Source: Gammaproteobacteria bacterium
GTDB taxonomy: Bacteria; Pseudomonadota; Gammaproteobacteria; Pseudomonadales; UBA5518
NCBI GenBank assembly: GCA_016718385.1
Contig: JADKDK010000002.1
Span: 62,001 to 126,000, forward strand
Direction of reading: 5' to 3'
Length of the DNA stretch: 64,000 bases
The notes under the pieces are model-generated. The model made no database searches and was not told the DNA's origin. It worked only from the letters and a program-made list of their open reading frames with translations. Of the stretch, positions 17,095 through 26,693 are shown piece by piece. Both the position numbers and the translations under genes were made by a program. Numbering within the stretch: the first letter of the stretch is position 1; each line of letters begins with the position of its first letter.

Positions 17095-20000
17095 ATTTCA
17101 CCGACACCTTCATCCGCCGGCCCGTGCTGGCTACCGTCGTCAGCCTGCTGATCGTGTTCCTGGGCCTGCGCGCCTTCGACAGCCTGAGCCTGAGGGAATA
17201 CCCCGAGGTCACCTACCCGGTGATCAACGTGACCACGGTCTATCCCGGCGCGAACGCAGAGCTGATCCAGGGCTTCATCACGCGCCCGCTGGAGCGGGCG
17301 ATCGCCAAGGCAGAGGGCATCGACTACATCGTCGCGCACAGCGAGGACGGCCTGTCGCGCATTTCTGCGCACCTGCAGCCGGGCTTCGACGTCGATGCCG
17401 CGTTCGCCGACATCAGCGGCAAGGTCGAGGAGGAGCGGCGCACGCTGCCGCGCGATGCCGAGGCCCCCGTGGTGCAGAAGGAAACCGGCGCCGGCGGCAA
17501 CGTGCTGATGTTCCTCTCGTTCTCGAGCGAGGTGCTGACGCCGCAGCAGATCACCGATTACCTCGACCGCGTGGTGCAGCCCTTGCTGAGCACGGTCAAG
17601 GGCGTGGGCGAGGCCCGCATCGACGGCGGCAGCACATTCGCGATGCGCGTGTGGCTCGACCCCGCGCGCCTTGCGGCCTTCGGGCTCTCGGCCGCCGACG
17701 TGGAACAGGCCGTCGCGCGCAACAACGTGCAGAGCGCGGCGGGCAACATCCGCAGCGACTACGTGCAGTTCTACCTCAACCCGCAGACCGTGATCCGCGA
17801 TGCCGAGGGATTCCGCCGGCTGGTGCTCAAGCGTGACGGCGACTCGGTGGTACGCCTGGGCGACGTGGCGCGCGTCGAGATGGGCGCGGAGAACTACGAC
17901 TCAAGGGTGAGCCACGACGGTCGTGTCGCGGTCTTTGTCGGCATCAACGCCGCGATCACGGCGAACCCGCTCGAAGTGGGGCGTAACGTGCACGCGATGA
18001 TGCCGGACATCGTGAGCCAGCTGCCCGAGGGCATGCGCGGCGAGGTGGTTTTCGACGGCACCAAGACCATCCGGGAATCGATCGACGAGGTCGTCAAGAC
18101 GCTGGTCGAGGCCAGCCTGATCGTGATCCTGATCATCTTCCTGTTCCTCGGCTCGCTGCGCTCGGTGATCGTGCCCGTGGTGACGATACCCCTGTCGCTG
18201 ATCGGCGTGCTCTCGCTGATGCTGTGGATGGGGTTCTCGGTGAACCTGCTCACGCTGCTCGCGATGGTGCTGGCGATCGGGCTGGTCGTCGACGACGCCA
18301 TCGTGGTGGTCGAGAACATCCAGCGCCACATCGAGGAAGGGCTGGAGCCGCTGGCGGCGGCACTGGTCGGCGCGCGCGAGATCGCGTTCCCGGTCATCGT
18401 GATGACGCTGACGCTGGCCGCGGTGTATGCCCCCATCGGATTCCTCGGCGGGCTCACCGGGAAGCTCTTCATCGAGTTCGCCTTCACGCTGGCCGGCGCG
18501 GTGATCGTCTCGGGCGTGGTGGCACTGACACTGTCGCCGATGATGTGCAGCCGGCTGTTGCGCGCCGAGAGCTCGTCGTCGCCTTTCGTGGCGCTGCTGG
18601 ACCGCAACTTCGAGGCGCTGAAGCTGCGCTACCGGCGCCTGCTCGAGCGCACGCTCGCGAACCGGCCCGTGGTGCTGGTGTTCGCGGCGGCCATCTTCGT
18701 CAGCCTGTTTTTCCTGTTCCGTGCCGTGCCGCAGGAGCTGGCGCCGCAGGAGGACACGGGGCACGTGTATGTCGTCGGCTCGGGTCCGCTGAACAGCACG
18801 ATCGAGCACACGCTGGCCTTCGTGGAGCAGGTCGAGCAGATCGTCGAGCAGCTTCCCGAAACCGCCCAGCATTTCTTCGTCAACGGTGCGATGGGTACCA
18901 ACACCTTCTTCGGCATGGTCGAGCTCGAACCGTTCGAGGAGCGCGAGCGCGGAGCGCAGGAGGTCCAGAGCGACCTGACCACGCGGCTCGCGGGCGTGAG
19001 CGGCCTGCGCATCAACGCGTTCAACATGCCCTCGATACCGGGCGCCTCGCCCGACCTGCCGATCAAGTTCGTGGTCTCGGGCACCGGCTCCTACGAGTTG
19101 CTGTTCCAGGTGGCCCAGGACATCGAGCGCAAGGCGCGCGAGAGCGGCCTGTTCGTGTACGCCGAGTCGGAGCTCAGGTTCGACAAGCCCGAGGTGCGGC
19201 TGGACATCGACCGCGACAAGGCGGCGCAGCTGGGCATCGACGTTGCCGCCATCGGCAGCACGCTCTCGACGTTCCTGAACGAGAACGAGTCCTCGCGCCT
19301 CAGCCTGGACAGCCGCAGCTACGAGGTGATCCTGCAGCTCGAGCGCGAGTACCGGCTCTCTGCCGACATGCTCGACACCTATTACCTGCGCACCGGCAGC
19401 GGTGAGCTGGTGCCGCTGTCCGCCGTGGTGTCGCAGGCGCGCGAGAACCGGCCCAACAAGCTCACCGAGTTCCAGCAGCTCAATTCCGCGACCGTCGGCG
19501 CGCTGATGGCCCCGGGGGTGTCGCTGGGGCAGGGCATCGCGTGGTTCGAGGAAACCGGCCGCAGCCTGCTGCCGGCGGGCTTTCGCGCCGATTACGTCGG
19601 CCAGTCGCGCCAGTTCATGACCGAAGGCAACGTGCTGCTGTTCACCTTCCTGTTCTCCTTCGTGCTGATCTTCCTGGTGCTCGCGGCGCAGTTCGAGAGC
19701 TTCAGCGATCCGTTGACCGTGCTGGTGAGCGTGCCGCTGTCGGTGTGCGGGGCGCTGGTGCCGCTCGCGCTCGGCATGGCCACGATGAACATCTACACCC
19801 AGGTCGGCCTGCTGACGCTGATCGGGCTGATCAGCAAGCACGGCATCCTGATCGTGGACTTCGCCAACCGCCAGCAGGAGATCCGCGATGCCGGCGCGGT
19901 CGATGCGGTGATCGAGGCCGCCTCGGTGCGGCTGCGCCCGATCCTGATGACCACGGCGGCGATGGTCTTCGGCGTCATGCCGCTGCTGTTCGCCAGCGGC

Positions 20001-20165
20001 GCCGGCGCCCAGGCGCGGGTCTCGATCGGCATCGTGATCACCTTCGGCATGCTCGTGGGCACGCTGTTCACGCTGTTCGTGGTGCCGGTGATCTACAGCT
20101 ACGTGGCACGGCGGCACGTGCGCATGGTCGATGATCAGGTGGTGCGCAAGCGCGATCTTTCCTGA
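17091..20165 (+). CDS. RND multidrug efflux permease, HAE1 family
   Basis: At 1024 aa this is a full-length RND pump: MNFTDTFIRRPVLATVVSLL as first helix, two large periplasmic loops, and a second helix bundle from about residue 855. The proton-relay Asp pair is intact in GLVVDDAIVVVEN near residue 402, with the usual helix-10 lysine region. It exports hydrophobic compounds with proton import. No outer-membrane partner is in this operon; the TolC-type protein at 39675-41054 or another copy elsewhere could serve. Confidence 0.95.
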   Translation: MNFTDTFIRRPVLATVVSLLIVFLGLRAFDSLSLREYPEVTYPVINVTTVYPGANAELIQGFITRPLERAIAKAEGIDYIVAHSEDGLSRISAHLQPGFDVDAAFADISGKVEEERRTLPRDAEAPVVQKETGAGGNVLMFLSFSSEVLTPQQITDYLDRVVQPLLSTVKGVGEARIDGGSTFAMRVWLDPARLAAFGLSAADVEQAVARNNVQSAAGNIRSDYVQFYLNPQTVIRDAEGFRRLVLKRDGDSVVRLGDVARVEMGAENYDSRVSHDGRVAVFVGINAAITANPLEVGRNVHAMMPDIVSQLPEGMRGEVVFDGTKTIRESIDEVVKTLVEASLIVILIIFLFLGSLRSVIVPVVTIPLSLIGVLSLMLWMGFSVNLLTLLAMVLAIGLVVDDAIVVVENIQRHIEEGLEPLAAALVGAREIAFPVIVMTLTLAAVYAPIGFLGGLTGKLFIEFAFTLAGAVIVSGVVALTLSPMMCSRLLRAESSSSPFVALLDRNFEALKLRYRRLLERTLANRPVVLVFAAAIFVSLFFLFRAVPQELAPQEDTGHVYVVGSGPLNSTIEHTLAFVEQVEQIVEQLPETAQHFFVNGAMGTNTFFGMVELEPFEERERGAQEVQSDLTTRLAGVSGLRINAFNMPSIPGASPDLPIKFVVSGTGSYELLFQVAQDIERKARESGLFVYAESELRFDKPEVRLDIDRDKAAQLGIDVAAIGSTLSTFLNENESSRLSLDSRSYEVILQLEREYRLSADMLDTYYLRTGSGELVPLSAVVSQARENRPNKLTEFQQLNSATVGALMAPGVSLGQGIAWFEETGRSLLPAGFRADYVGQSRQFMTEGNVLLFTFLFSFVLIFLVLAAQFESFSDPLTVLVSVPLSVCGALVPLALGMATMNIYTQVGLLTLIGLISKHGILIVDFANRQQEIRDAGAVDAVIEAASVRLRPILMTTAAMVFGVMPLLFASGAGAQARVSIGIVITFGMLVGTLFTLFVVPVIYSYVARRHVRMVDDQVVRKRDLS

Positions 20166-20305
20166 GCGCCCGGGCAAGCGGCGCGCATTTCGGCTATACA
20201 TGCTGACGTCCTCCGACGCGCGGCCCATATGGGTCGGCGCGCCGGGTGGTTGACGACAAAATGACACCGCAATCATGCGCTTTGCTTCGGCTCACGGGAG
20301 ATGGT

Positions 20306-20321
20306 TTGTTTCTTAAAACAA
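20306..20321. promoter_or_regulatory. AT-rich inverted repeat upstream of the 83-aa gene
   Basis: TTGTTT-CTTA-AAACAA is a perfect 6-bp inverted repeat inside a 241-base gap (20166-20406) that is much more AT-rich than the surroundings. It lies about 90 bases before the start of the 83-aa gene. Operator-like, but the factor is unknown. No other feature could be supported in this gap. Confidence 0.3.
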
Positions 20322-20406
20322 TGACGTACAGAACATTCCTCATACTGTTTATACATGGCATCATTCTTGATTCAAGCTCCTCGCACAGCGCAAGGAGCAC
20401 AACAAA

Positions 20407-20658
20407 ATGACGCCGGACATCTTCAAGCCCCTGCACAACGCGATCATCTGGGCGCAGCACTGCGCCGACCCGCTGATCTGGCGCGAAGCGATGCGACGTT
20501 TCGACGCCGCCGACCGCGCGCTCGGCGGACTGCCCTGTCGCGAACGCCTCCATCTGGAGGAGCGCCTGTACGGCATGCTGCCGAGCGACTGGCCGCTGTG
20601 GATGGAGAGCTGCCACCAGTCGATGAGCGCCATGCAGCGACGCGCGCTGACCCACTGA
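20407..20658 (+). CDS. Hypothetical 83-aa protein
   Basis: The ATG has AAGGAG 10 bases upstream, at the end of an AT-rich leader of about 200 bases. The product is acidic-to-neutral, rich in Trp, Met and Arg (IIWAQHCADPLIWREAMRRF), with no signal peptide or membrane segment, and looks helical. I do not recognise the family. It stands alone between the RND pump gene and a transporter gene. The good ribosome-binding site and separate leader support a real gene. Confidence 0.6.
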   Translation: MTPDIFKPLHNAIIWAQHCADPLIWREAMRRFDAADRALGGLPCRERLHLEERLYGMLPSDWPLWMESCHQSMSAMQRRALTH

Positions 20659-20728
20659 GCGCGCCTGTTTCCGCCGGGCGGCTTCCCCGCGGGGCGCGCG
20701 GCTATACTCGCGTTCCACGGGAGACGCG

Positions 20729-22177
20729 ATGCAAGAGAGCACGGGAGTTCAGCGGCTGCTGCGCGGTGCGCGTTTGTGCAGCGGGCCGCTGGCGGCGGCA
20801 CTGTGGTTCGCCCTCGGCGCCAGCGCCATGGCGCACGATGCGCGCGTGGTGCTCGGGCTCGCGATCTGGATGGCGTTGTGGTGGATGACGGAAGCGGTGC
20901 CGCTGGCCGCCACCGCGCTGCTGCCGCTGGTCATCCTGCCGCTGTTCACCTCGATCGGCTTCGGCGCCGCCGCGGCGCCCTACGCCAGCAACATCGTGTT
21001 CCTGTTCATGGGCGGCTTCATGCTGGGGCTGGCGCTGCAGCGCTGCGGGCTGCACCGGCGCATCGCGCTGGCGATGCTGGTCACGGTGGGCTCGGGACAG
21101 CGCCGCCTGGTCGGCGGCTTCATGCTGGTCACCGCGCTGCTGTCGATGTGGCTGTCGAACACCGCCACGATGATGATGCTGGCCCCGATCGGGATCAGCG
21201 TGCTGCAGACCTGCCGCGAGCAGCGCGCCGGCGCCGACGAGGAAGGCAGCGGGCCCTTCGGCGCGGCGCTGATCCTCGGCATCGCCTACGCGGCCTCGAT
21301 CGGCGGCATGGGCACCCCGATCGGTACGCCCCCGAACCTGATCATGTCCGCTTACCTGCGTGCGCACTACGGCATCGACCTCACGATGCTCGAATGGATG
21401 CGCGTCGGCGTGCCGGTGATCCTGCTGCTGTTACCGCTGGCGTGGCTCTGGTTGTGCTTCGGGGCCTTCCGCCTGCCGGCGGCCGGCCTGGCGGGTGGCG
21501 AGGCGGCGCTGCGCGCCCAGCGCGCGCGTCTCGGCGCGGCGAGCGTCGCGGAGCAGCGCACGGGTGCGGTATTCCTGCTGGTCGCGCTGGCATGGGTGCT
21601 GCGCCCGCAGCTGGTGGCCTGGTTCGGGCTTCCCGGCCTCGACGACGGCGTGATCGCGTTGATCGGCGCGCTGCTGCTGTTCGTGCTGCCCGCGCAGGGG
21701 CTGCAAGGCGGACGCCTGCTCGACTGGGACACCGCGCGCGGCATTCCCTGGGATATCCTGCTGCTGTTCGGCGGCGGTTTGAGCCTGGCCGCGGCGCTCA
21801 CGGTCTCGGGCGCCGATGCGCCCATCGCGCAGTGGGTGTCGGGGCTCGGATCCGTGCCGGTGGCGCTGATCGTGGGCGTGATTGCCGTCGCGATCGTGTT
21901 CACCGGGGAGCTGACCAGCAATACCGCGGCCGCCACGGCTATCATGCCGGTGCTCGCGGGGCTGGCCAGCGCGCGCGGCATCGATCCGTTGCCGCTGTTC
22001 ATGGTCGCCACGCTGGCCGGTAGCTGCGGCTTCATGCTGCCCGTTGCGACACCGCCGAATGCGATTGCCTATGGCACCGGATTCGTGCCGCTGCGGGCAA
22101 TGTTGCGTGCGGGCTTCGGGCTGAACCTGATCGCCATCGCGGTGGTGGTCGGCTTCGTGTGGTTCGTGGCGTTCTGA
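20729..22177 (+). CDS. DASS-family (SLC13-type) sodium/dicarboxylate or anion symporter
   Basis: The 482-aa protein has about a dozen membrane helices and both SNT motifs of the family, MWLSNTATMMMLAPI and GELTSNTAAATAIMPVL, with the partner motifs GTPIGTPPN and ATPPNAIAYGTG that build the substrate and sodium sites. Family members import C4-dicarboxylates, citrate or sulfate; the substrate cannot be chosen here. TATACT at 20703-20708 may be its -10 box. It is followed after 10 bases by mtnA. Confidence 0.9.
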   Translation: MQESTGVQRLLRGARLCSGPLAAALWFALGASAMAHDARVVLGLAIWMALWWMTEAVPLAATALLPLVILPLFTSIGFGAAAAPYASNIVFLFMGGFMLGLALQRCGLHRRIALAMLVTVGSGQRRLVGGFMLVTALLSMWLSNTATMMMLAPIGISVLQTCREQRAGADEEGSGPFGAALILGIAYAASIGGMGTPIGTPPNLIMSAYLRAHYGIDLTMLEWMRVGVPVILLLLPLAWLWLCFGAFRLPAAGLAGGEAALRAQRARLGAASVAEQRTGAVFLLVALAWVLRPQLVAWFGLPGLDDGVIALIGALLLFVLPAQGLQGGRLLDWDTARGIPWDILLLFGGGLSLAAALTVSGADAPIAQWVSGLGSVPVALIVGVIAVAIVFTGELTSNTAAATAIMPVLAGLASARGIDPLPLFMVATLAGSCGFMLPVATPPNAIAYGTGFVPLRAMLRAGFGLNLIAIAVVVGFVWFVAF

Positions 22178-22187
22178 AGGAGATCCG

Positions 22188-23303
22188 ATGACTGCACTGC
22201 CCGGCTGGGAGCGTTCCCCCGCCTTCGTGTTCGACGCCACGCGCTGCGCGCTGTCCGTGCTCGACCAGGCGCACCTGCCGTTCGAGCAGCGCTACCTGCA
22301 GCCCGGCTCGGTGGCCGATTGCGTGCGGGTGATCCGCGAGATGAACGTGCGCGGCGCGCCGTTGATCGGGCTGGTGGCGGCTGCCGGCATGGCCTTCGCC
22401 GCGCGCGCCGACGCGAGCGACGCCGCGCTCGCTGCGGCGGCGGCGCTGCTGATCGCGAGCCGACCGACCGCGGTCAACCTGCGCTGGGCCGTGGAGGACC
22501 TGCAGGCCGTGCTGCGCGCCGCGCCGCTGGCCGCGCGCGCCGAGGCAGCCGCCGCCCGCGTGCTTGCGCTGCAGCGCTCCGAGTCTGCGTGCTGCGCGCG
22601 CATCGCCGAGCACGGCCTCGGGATCCTGCGCGCACTCGCCGACACGCCCCGGGTGCGCGAACGCGGGGTGCTGAACGTGCTCACGCACTGCAACGCCGGC
22701 TGGCTCGCGACCGGCGCCTGGGGCACGGCACTGGCACCGGTGTACCGCGCCGCGGCTGCGGGTATCGCGGTGCACGTCTGGGTCGACGAGACCCGCCCGC
22801 GCAACCAGGGCGCGCGGCTCACCGCGTGGGAACTCGGCGAGGGCGGCATCGCGCACAGCATCGTGGCGGACAACTGCGCCGGGCACCTGATGCAGCGCGG
22901 CCTGGTGGACGTCTGCATCGTCGGCAGCGACCGCACCACGCGCGCGGGCGACGTGTGCAACAAGATCGGCACGTACCAGAAGGCGCTGGCGGCCGCCGAC
23001 AACGGCGTGCCGTTCTACGTGGCGCTGCCGTGCTCGACCATCGACTGGACGATCGCCGACGGCGTGCGCGAGATCGAGATCGAGGAGCGCGACGCGAGCG
23101 AGGTGCTGCAGATCGAGGGCGCGGGCGCCGACGGCGTGCTGCGCAGCGTGCGCCACGCGCCGCTCGCGAGCCGGGCGGCGAACTTCGCCTTCGACGTGAC
23201 GCCGGCGCGGCTGGTGACCGGGCTGATCTGCGAGCACGGCGTGTTCGCGGCAAATGCGGCGGCGCTGGCGCCGTTGCGCGCCGTGGCCGGCGCTGCACCG
23301 TAG
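22188..23303 (+). CDS. mtnA: S-methyl-5-thioribose-1-phosphate isomerase
   Basis: The 371-aa protein converts methylthioribose-1-phosphate to methylthioribulose-1-phosphate in methionine salvage. Signature segments are MNVRGAPLIG (residue 52 on), THCNAGWLATGAWGTAL with the catalytic Cys168, ETRPRNQGARLTAWEL and IVGSDR with the catalytic Asp248. AAGGAG lies 7 bases before the ATG. No other methionine-salvage gene is near; the cysteine synthase gene downstream gives a sulfur-metabolism context. Confidence 0.95.
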   Translation: MTALPGWERSPAFVFDATRCALSVLDQAHLPFEQRYLQPGSVADCVRVIREMNVRGAPLIGLVAAAGMAFAARADASDAALAAAAALLIASRPTAVNLRWAVEDLQAVLRAAPLAARAEAAAARVLALQRSESACCARIAEHGLGILRALADTPRVRERGVLNVLTHCNAGWLATGAWGTALAPVYRAAAAGIAVHVWVDETRPRNQGARLTAWELGEGGIAHSIVADNCAGHLMQRGLVDVCIVGSDRTTRAGDVCNKIGTYQKALAAADNGVPFYVALPCSTIDWTIADGVREIEIEERDASEVLQIEGAGADGVLRSVRHAPLASRAANFAFDVTPARLVTGLICEHGVFAANAAALAPLRAVAGAAP

Positions 23304-23344
23304 CGGGTATAGTTGCGCCCCAGTTGGAACCTCCGGGGAGCGGC

Positions 23345-24346
23345 ATGGAGAACAGCAGCGGACTCGCGGGCCTGATCGGCAACACGCCGCTGGTGCGCCT
23401 GCGGCAGGCGTCGGAACAGACGGGGTGCGAGATCCTCGGCAAGGCGGAATTCATGAATCCGGGCGGCTCGGTCAAGGACCGCACCGCGCTCGGCATCATC
23501 CGCGACGCCGAGAGCCGTGGCGTGCTGCGCGCGGGCGGGCGCATCGTCGAGGGCACGGCGGGCAACACCGGCATCGGGCTGAGCCTGCTGGCCAATGCGC
23601 TCGGCTATCGCACCACGATCGTGATACCCGAGACCCAGAGTCCCGAAAAGATCGAGATGCTGATGCTCTGCGGCGCCGAGCTGCGGCTGGTGCCGGCCGT
23701 GCCCGCCAGCGATCCCAACCATTACGTGAAGATCTCCGGCCGGCTGGCGCAGGAATACGCTGCGCGCGAGGCGCAGGGTGCGGTCTGGGCCAACCAGTTC
23801 GACAACACCGCCAACCGCGCAATTCATCGCGACACCACCGGGCGCGAGATCTGGGAGCAGACGGGCGGGCGCGTCGATGGCTTCATCTGTTCGGTGGGCA
23901 CCGGCGGTACCCTCGCCGGCGTGGCCGAGTACCTGCGCGCGCAGAGTCCGGCTGTGCGTATCGGTCTCGCGGATCCGGGGGGCGCGGCGCTGTACAACCA
24001 TTACGTGCACGGCGAGCTGCGCGTGACGGGAGAATCGATCACCGAGGGTATCGGGCAGTCGCGCCTGACGGGCAATCTCGAGGGCTTCACGCCCGATTTT
24101 GCCTGCCAGGTGACGGACGCCGAGGCGCTGCCCTGCGTCTTCGACCTGTTGCAGCACGAGGGGCTCTGTCTGGGAGGTTCCTCGGCGATCAACATCGCCG
24201 GTGCCGTGCGGCTCGCGCGCGAGCTGGGGCCCGGTCACACCATCGTGACCATCCTGTGCGACTACGGCACGCGCTACCAGAGCAAGTTGTTCAATCCGTC
24301 GTTCCTGCGGCGCAAGAACCTGCCGGTGCCGGCGTGGCTGGACTGA
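23345..24346 (+). CDS. Cysteine synthase A family, PLP-dependent
   Basis: The 333-aa protein keeps the fold-type II PLP signature: IGNTPLVRL at the start, NPGGSVKDR with the PLP lysine at residue 44, EGTAGNTGIGL for substrate binding, and SVGTGGTLAGV for the phosphate. Such enzymes make cysteine from O-acetylserine and sulfide; divergent relatives use other nucleophiles, so the exact substrate is open. GGGGAG lies 4 bases before the ATG, and TATAGT at 23308-23313 may be a -10 box. Probably co-transcribed with mtnA. Confidence 0.88.
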   Translation: MENSSGLAGLIGNTPLVRLRQASEQTGCEILGKAEFMNPGGSVKDRTALGIIRDAESRGVLRAGGRIVEGTAGNTGIGLSLLANALGYRTTIVIPETQSPEKIEMLMLCGAELRLVPAVPASDPNHYVKISGRLAQEYAAREAQGAVWANQFDNTANRAIHRDTTGREIWEQTGGRVDGFICSVGTGGTLAGVAEYLRAQSPAVRIGLADPGGAALYNHYVHGELRVTGESITEGIGQSRLTGNLEGFTPDFACQVTDAEALPCVFDLLQHEGLCLGGSSAINIAGAVRLARELGPGHTIVTILCDYGTRYQSKLFNPSFLRRKNLPVPAWLD

Positions 24347-24418
24347 AGATCGCGAGGGGATGAGGTCGGGGAGGGCGAACGGAGCCGGCGCGCTGGCAGC
24401 GCCCCGGCCCCCGGCGGC

Positions 24419-24730
24419 TCACTTGGCGGGGCCGTCGTGCTCGAAGGAGCTCAGCGTGCCGTCGCGTGCCACTTCGCACTTCGCGGTGAAAGGCTTCTCG
24501 GCAACGCCGGACACCTTGATTTCAACGATGAAACTGCCGCGCTCCTTGATGCGCTTGAGCTTGGTCCGGGCTTCCTCGCCGAAGGTCGCGCGGACCTTGG
24601 CCCTGCAGATGCCGAACGCATCGCCGGAGGTGGTCGAGGCGCTGGCGCTGCCGGGGGCAGCGAGCAGGGCGGCGGCGGCCAGGGCCGGTGCGAGTTTCAG
24701 TGCGTTACGCAGGGTAGCGGAGACGATCAT
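24419..24730 (-). CDS. Small secreted hypothetical protein, 103 aa
   Basis: A clear signal peptide (residues 1 to about 32, ending GSASAS) is followed by about 70 residues with two cysteines (GICRAKV and AKCEVA) that could form a disulfide in the periplasm, and beta-strand-like ends (SFIVEIKVSGV). GAGGAA precedes the ATG by 10 bases. I do not recognise a family. It sits alone, convergent with the cysteine synthase gene. Confidence 0.65.
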   Translation of the reverse strand: MIVSATLRNALKLAPALAAAALLAAPGSASASTTSGDAFGICRAKVRATFGEEARTKLKRIKERGSFIVEIKVSGVAEKPFTAKCEVARDGTLSSFEHDGPAK

Positions 24731-24878
24731 TGGCAGGTATTCCTCGGGTTATTGGGCAATTAAGCCCGATGGCATGGGCAACAGTGCTCCGGGCCCCAAG
24801 GTTAGGGGGCGTGCGCGCAAAACGCACTGAAAGAATGGCGTACTTTTCAACAATTCTGGGTATTTTCGTAACAGGATG

Positions 24879-24895
24879 CGCCCCATTTGGGGGCG
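24879..24895. other. GC hairpin in the gap between the TPR gene and the 103-aa gene
   Basis: CGCCCC-ATTTG-GGGGCG forms a 6-bp stem. It lies about 70 bases after the TPR gene (minus strand) in an otherwise AT-rich stretch of 231 bases (24731-24961). It could be a terminator for the TPR gene, but lacks a proper T-tract, or an operator. Confidence 0.25.
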
Positions 24896-24961
24896 TATTA
24901 CTCAATCGTAATCAAAGCAGGGGCGACGATCGAATGAGTCCGGACCAGCGTCGGCGCCTGG

Positions 24962-26596
24962 CTAGACCCCCGGCAGACACAGGCACGGCGACTTGATGCG
25001 GATGTCGGCCTTCGCCCACACGCGATCGAATTCACGCTCGACCGCGTCGGCTTCTTCCTGCCTGCCCTGCAGTTCCAGCGCGCGCATCAGGCCGTAGAGC
25101 CCCCAGCCGTTGCCCGGTTGGCGTCGCTGGTCCTCGCGAAACACCGCCTCGGCCGCCGCGGTTCGTCCCGCCTGTAGCAACGCCGCGCCGTAGGGGTGGC
25201 GCACCGGCTGGATCCAGCCCGGCGGCTCGTCGTAGCGCAAGCGATCCTCGTGCGCCACGGCATCGGCGAGCATCGCGAGACCCGCATCGACCTCACCCGA
25301 GCGGTACAGCAGTTCGCCGCCCATCAGGCGCCCGGCGACATCGAGCAGGGCCGCAGCGGTGTTGTTGCCGAAGGTCGTGGTATCCGGCACGGCCCCCCGC
25401 GCGGCCTGGAACGCCGCCTGCTCGCGCCGGGCGCCGTCCATGTCGTCGGTGGCGGCGAGTGCGACGGCGCGCGCGTAATGGCGCAGCGCGCGCGAGAACG
25501 GCGCGTACTCGGGGAATTCGGGTTCGGCAAGAATCTCCTGCCACTGGCCGAAGCGCATCATTACCTCCAGCGGCATCGCCATCATCCCGTCGGCCCAGGG
25601 ATTGGCGCGGAAGAAGTCCGCGGGAATGTCGCCAACCATCTCGCGCATGGTCTGCAGCGCGAGCCGGCTCTGCCCGTTCATCATCGCCGCGTAGGCCAGC
25701 ATGTGGTGGTTGTGTGCCATGTACAGCCGGTAGAACTGCTGCTCCGGTGAGCGCTCGGTGTAGCGACGGTCGGCCTCGATGGCGCGTGCGTTGGCCTCGA
25801 TCGCCTGCTGCCAGCGGCCGCGGCGCACATCGATGTGCGAGGGCATGTGCACCATGTGGCCGAGCCCAGGCTGCAGCTCGCGCAGGCGGTCGGCGGCGGC
25901 ATCGGCGCGGCCCGGTTCGGGCGAGGCCTCGACGGCATGGATGTAGAGGTGGTTGGCGAGCGGGTGGGCGGGTTGCAGCGCTATCACCCGGTCCAGCGTC
26001 ACGATCAGCTCGCCGGTGCCGGGTTGCGGCTGCCCCTCGGGTGTCCACAGATCCCAGGGTCGCAGGTCCGCCAGTGATTCGGCGAACAGCGCGCCCACGT
26101 CGGGGTCTCCCGGATGGGCCTGCCACACGCCGCGCATCGCCTCGGCGTAGCCACGCTCGAGCGGCGCGCGGTCCGCGGGCTGCGGATCGGCGTAGCGCGA
26201 GGCGAGCGCCTCGATCAGCGCGCGTTCCACCGCGCTCGCGCCGGCGCTGGCGGCGCGGGCCCGGCCGAGCGCGGCCCAGGCCGCTGCCGCGCGCTCCGGT
26301 GGCACGGCGGTATTGTTGATGTGCGGGCCGTTGGCGATCGCGACACCCCAGTGCGCCATCGCGCAGTCGGGGTCGAGTTCGGCCGCCCGCGTGAAGGAGC
26401 GGATCGCCTCGTCGTGGTTGAAGGCGTACATGAACGCCAGTCCCTGGTCGAAATAGCGCTGCGCCTCGGGCGAAGCGGTGGAGACGGTGCGCGAGTACGA
26501 GCCGAGGCCGTCGAACAGCGGCACCGCTTCGGCGGCGGGTGTCGGGGGCGCGAACACGGTGAGCAGAAGTACGAGCAGGACGACAGGGGGCTTCAT
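24962..26596 (-). CDS. Periplasmic tetratricopeptide-repeat protein
   Basis: The 544-aa product has a signal peptide (MKPPVVLLVLLLTVFAPPTPA) and several TPR-like helical pairs: residues about 45-95 (AQRYFDQGLAFMYAFNHDEAIRSF is cut here to its core AFNHDEAIRSF), 190-300 and a C-terminal set near 470-530. A conserved segment HMVHMPSHIDVRRGRW occurs mid-protein and is typical of a family of bacterial TPR proteins of unknown function. GGAGG lies 10 bases before ATG 26596. Probably a periplasmic protein-protein interaction scaffold. No operon partner is tight: the srkA gene ends 97 bases upstream on the same strand. Confidence 0.8.
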   Translation of the reverse strand: MKPPVVLLVLLLTVFAPPTPAAEAVPLFDGLGSYSRTVSTASPEAQRYFDQGLAFMYAFNHDEAIRSFTRAAELDPDCAMAHWGVAIANGPHINNTAVPPERAAAAWAALGRARAASAGASAVERALIEALASRYADPQPADRAPLERGYAEAMRGVWQAHPGDPDVGALFAESLADLRPWDLWTPEGQPQPGTGELIVTLDRVIALQPAHPLANHLYIHAVEASPEPGRADAAADRLRELQPGLGHMVHMPSHIDVRRGRWQQAIEANARAIEADRRYTERSPEQQFYRLYMAHNHHMLAYAAMMNGQSRLALQTMREMVGDIPADFFRANPWADGMMAMPLEVMMRFGQWQEILAEPEFPEYAPFSRALRHYARAVALAATDDMDGARREQAAFQAARGAVPDTTTFGNNTAAALLDVAGRLMGGELLYRSGEVDAGLAMLADAVAHEDRLRYDEPPGWIQPVRHPYGAALLQAGRTAAAEAVFREDQRRQPGNGWGLYGLMRALELQGRQEEADAVEREFDRVWAKADIRIKSPCLCLPGV

Positions 26597-26693
26597 GGCA
26601 GCGTTCCTCCGTGTGGGGGCGAGGGATCGTGCGCGGGGGGATGCGCAAACCATACGCCCGCCACGGCCGCAATGCCAGCGCATCGCGCCGCGG

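Noticed and set aside
17901..20276. A 791-codon minus-strand frame opposite the RND pump
   Set aside because: Same cause: low-complexity His/Arg/Gln translation with no motif, antisense to a certain gene.
20345..20360. A LexA-like half site (CTGTTTATACAT) upstream of the 83-aa gene
   Set aside because: The second half should be ACAG at fixed spacing but reads GGCA, so it is not a proper SOS box.
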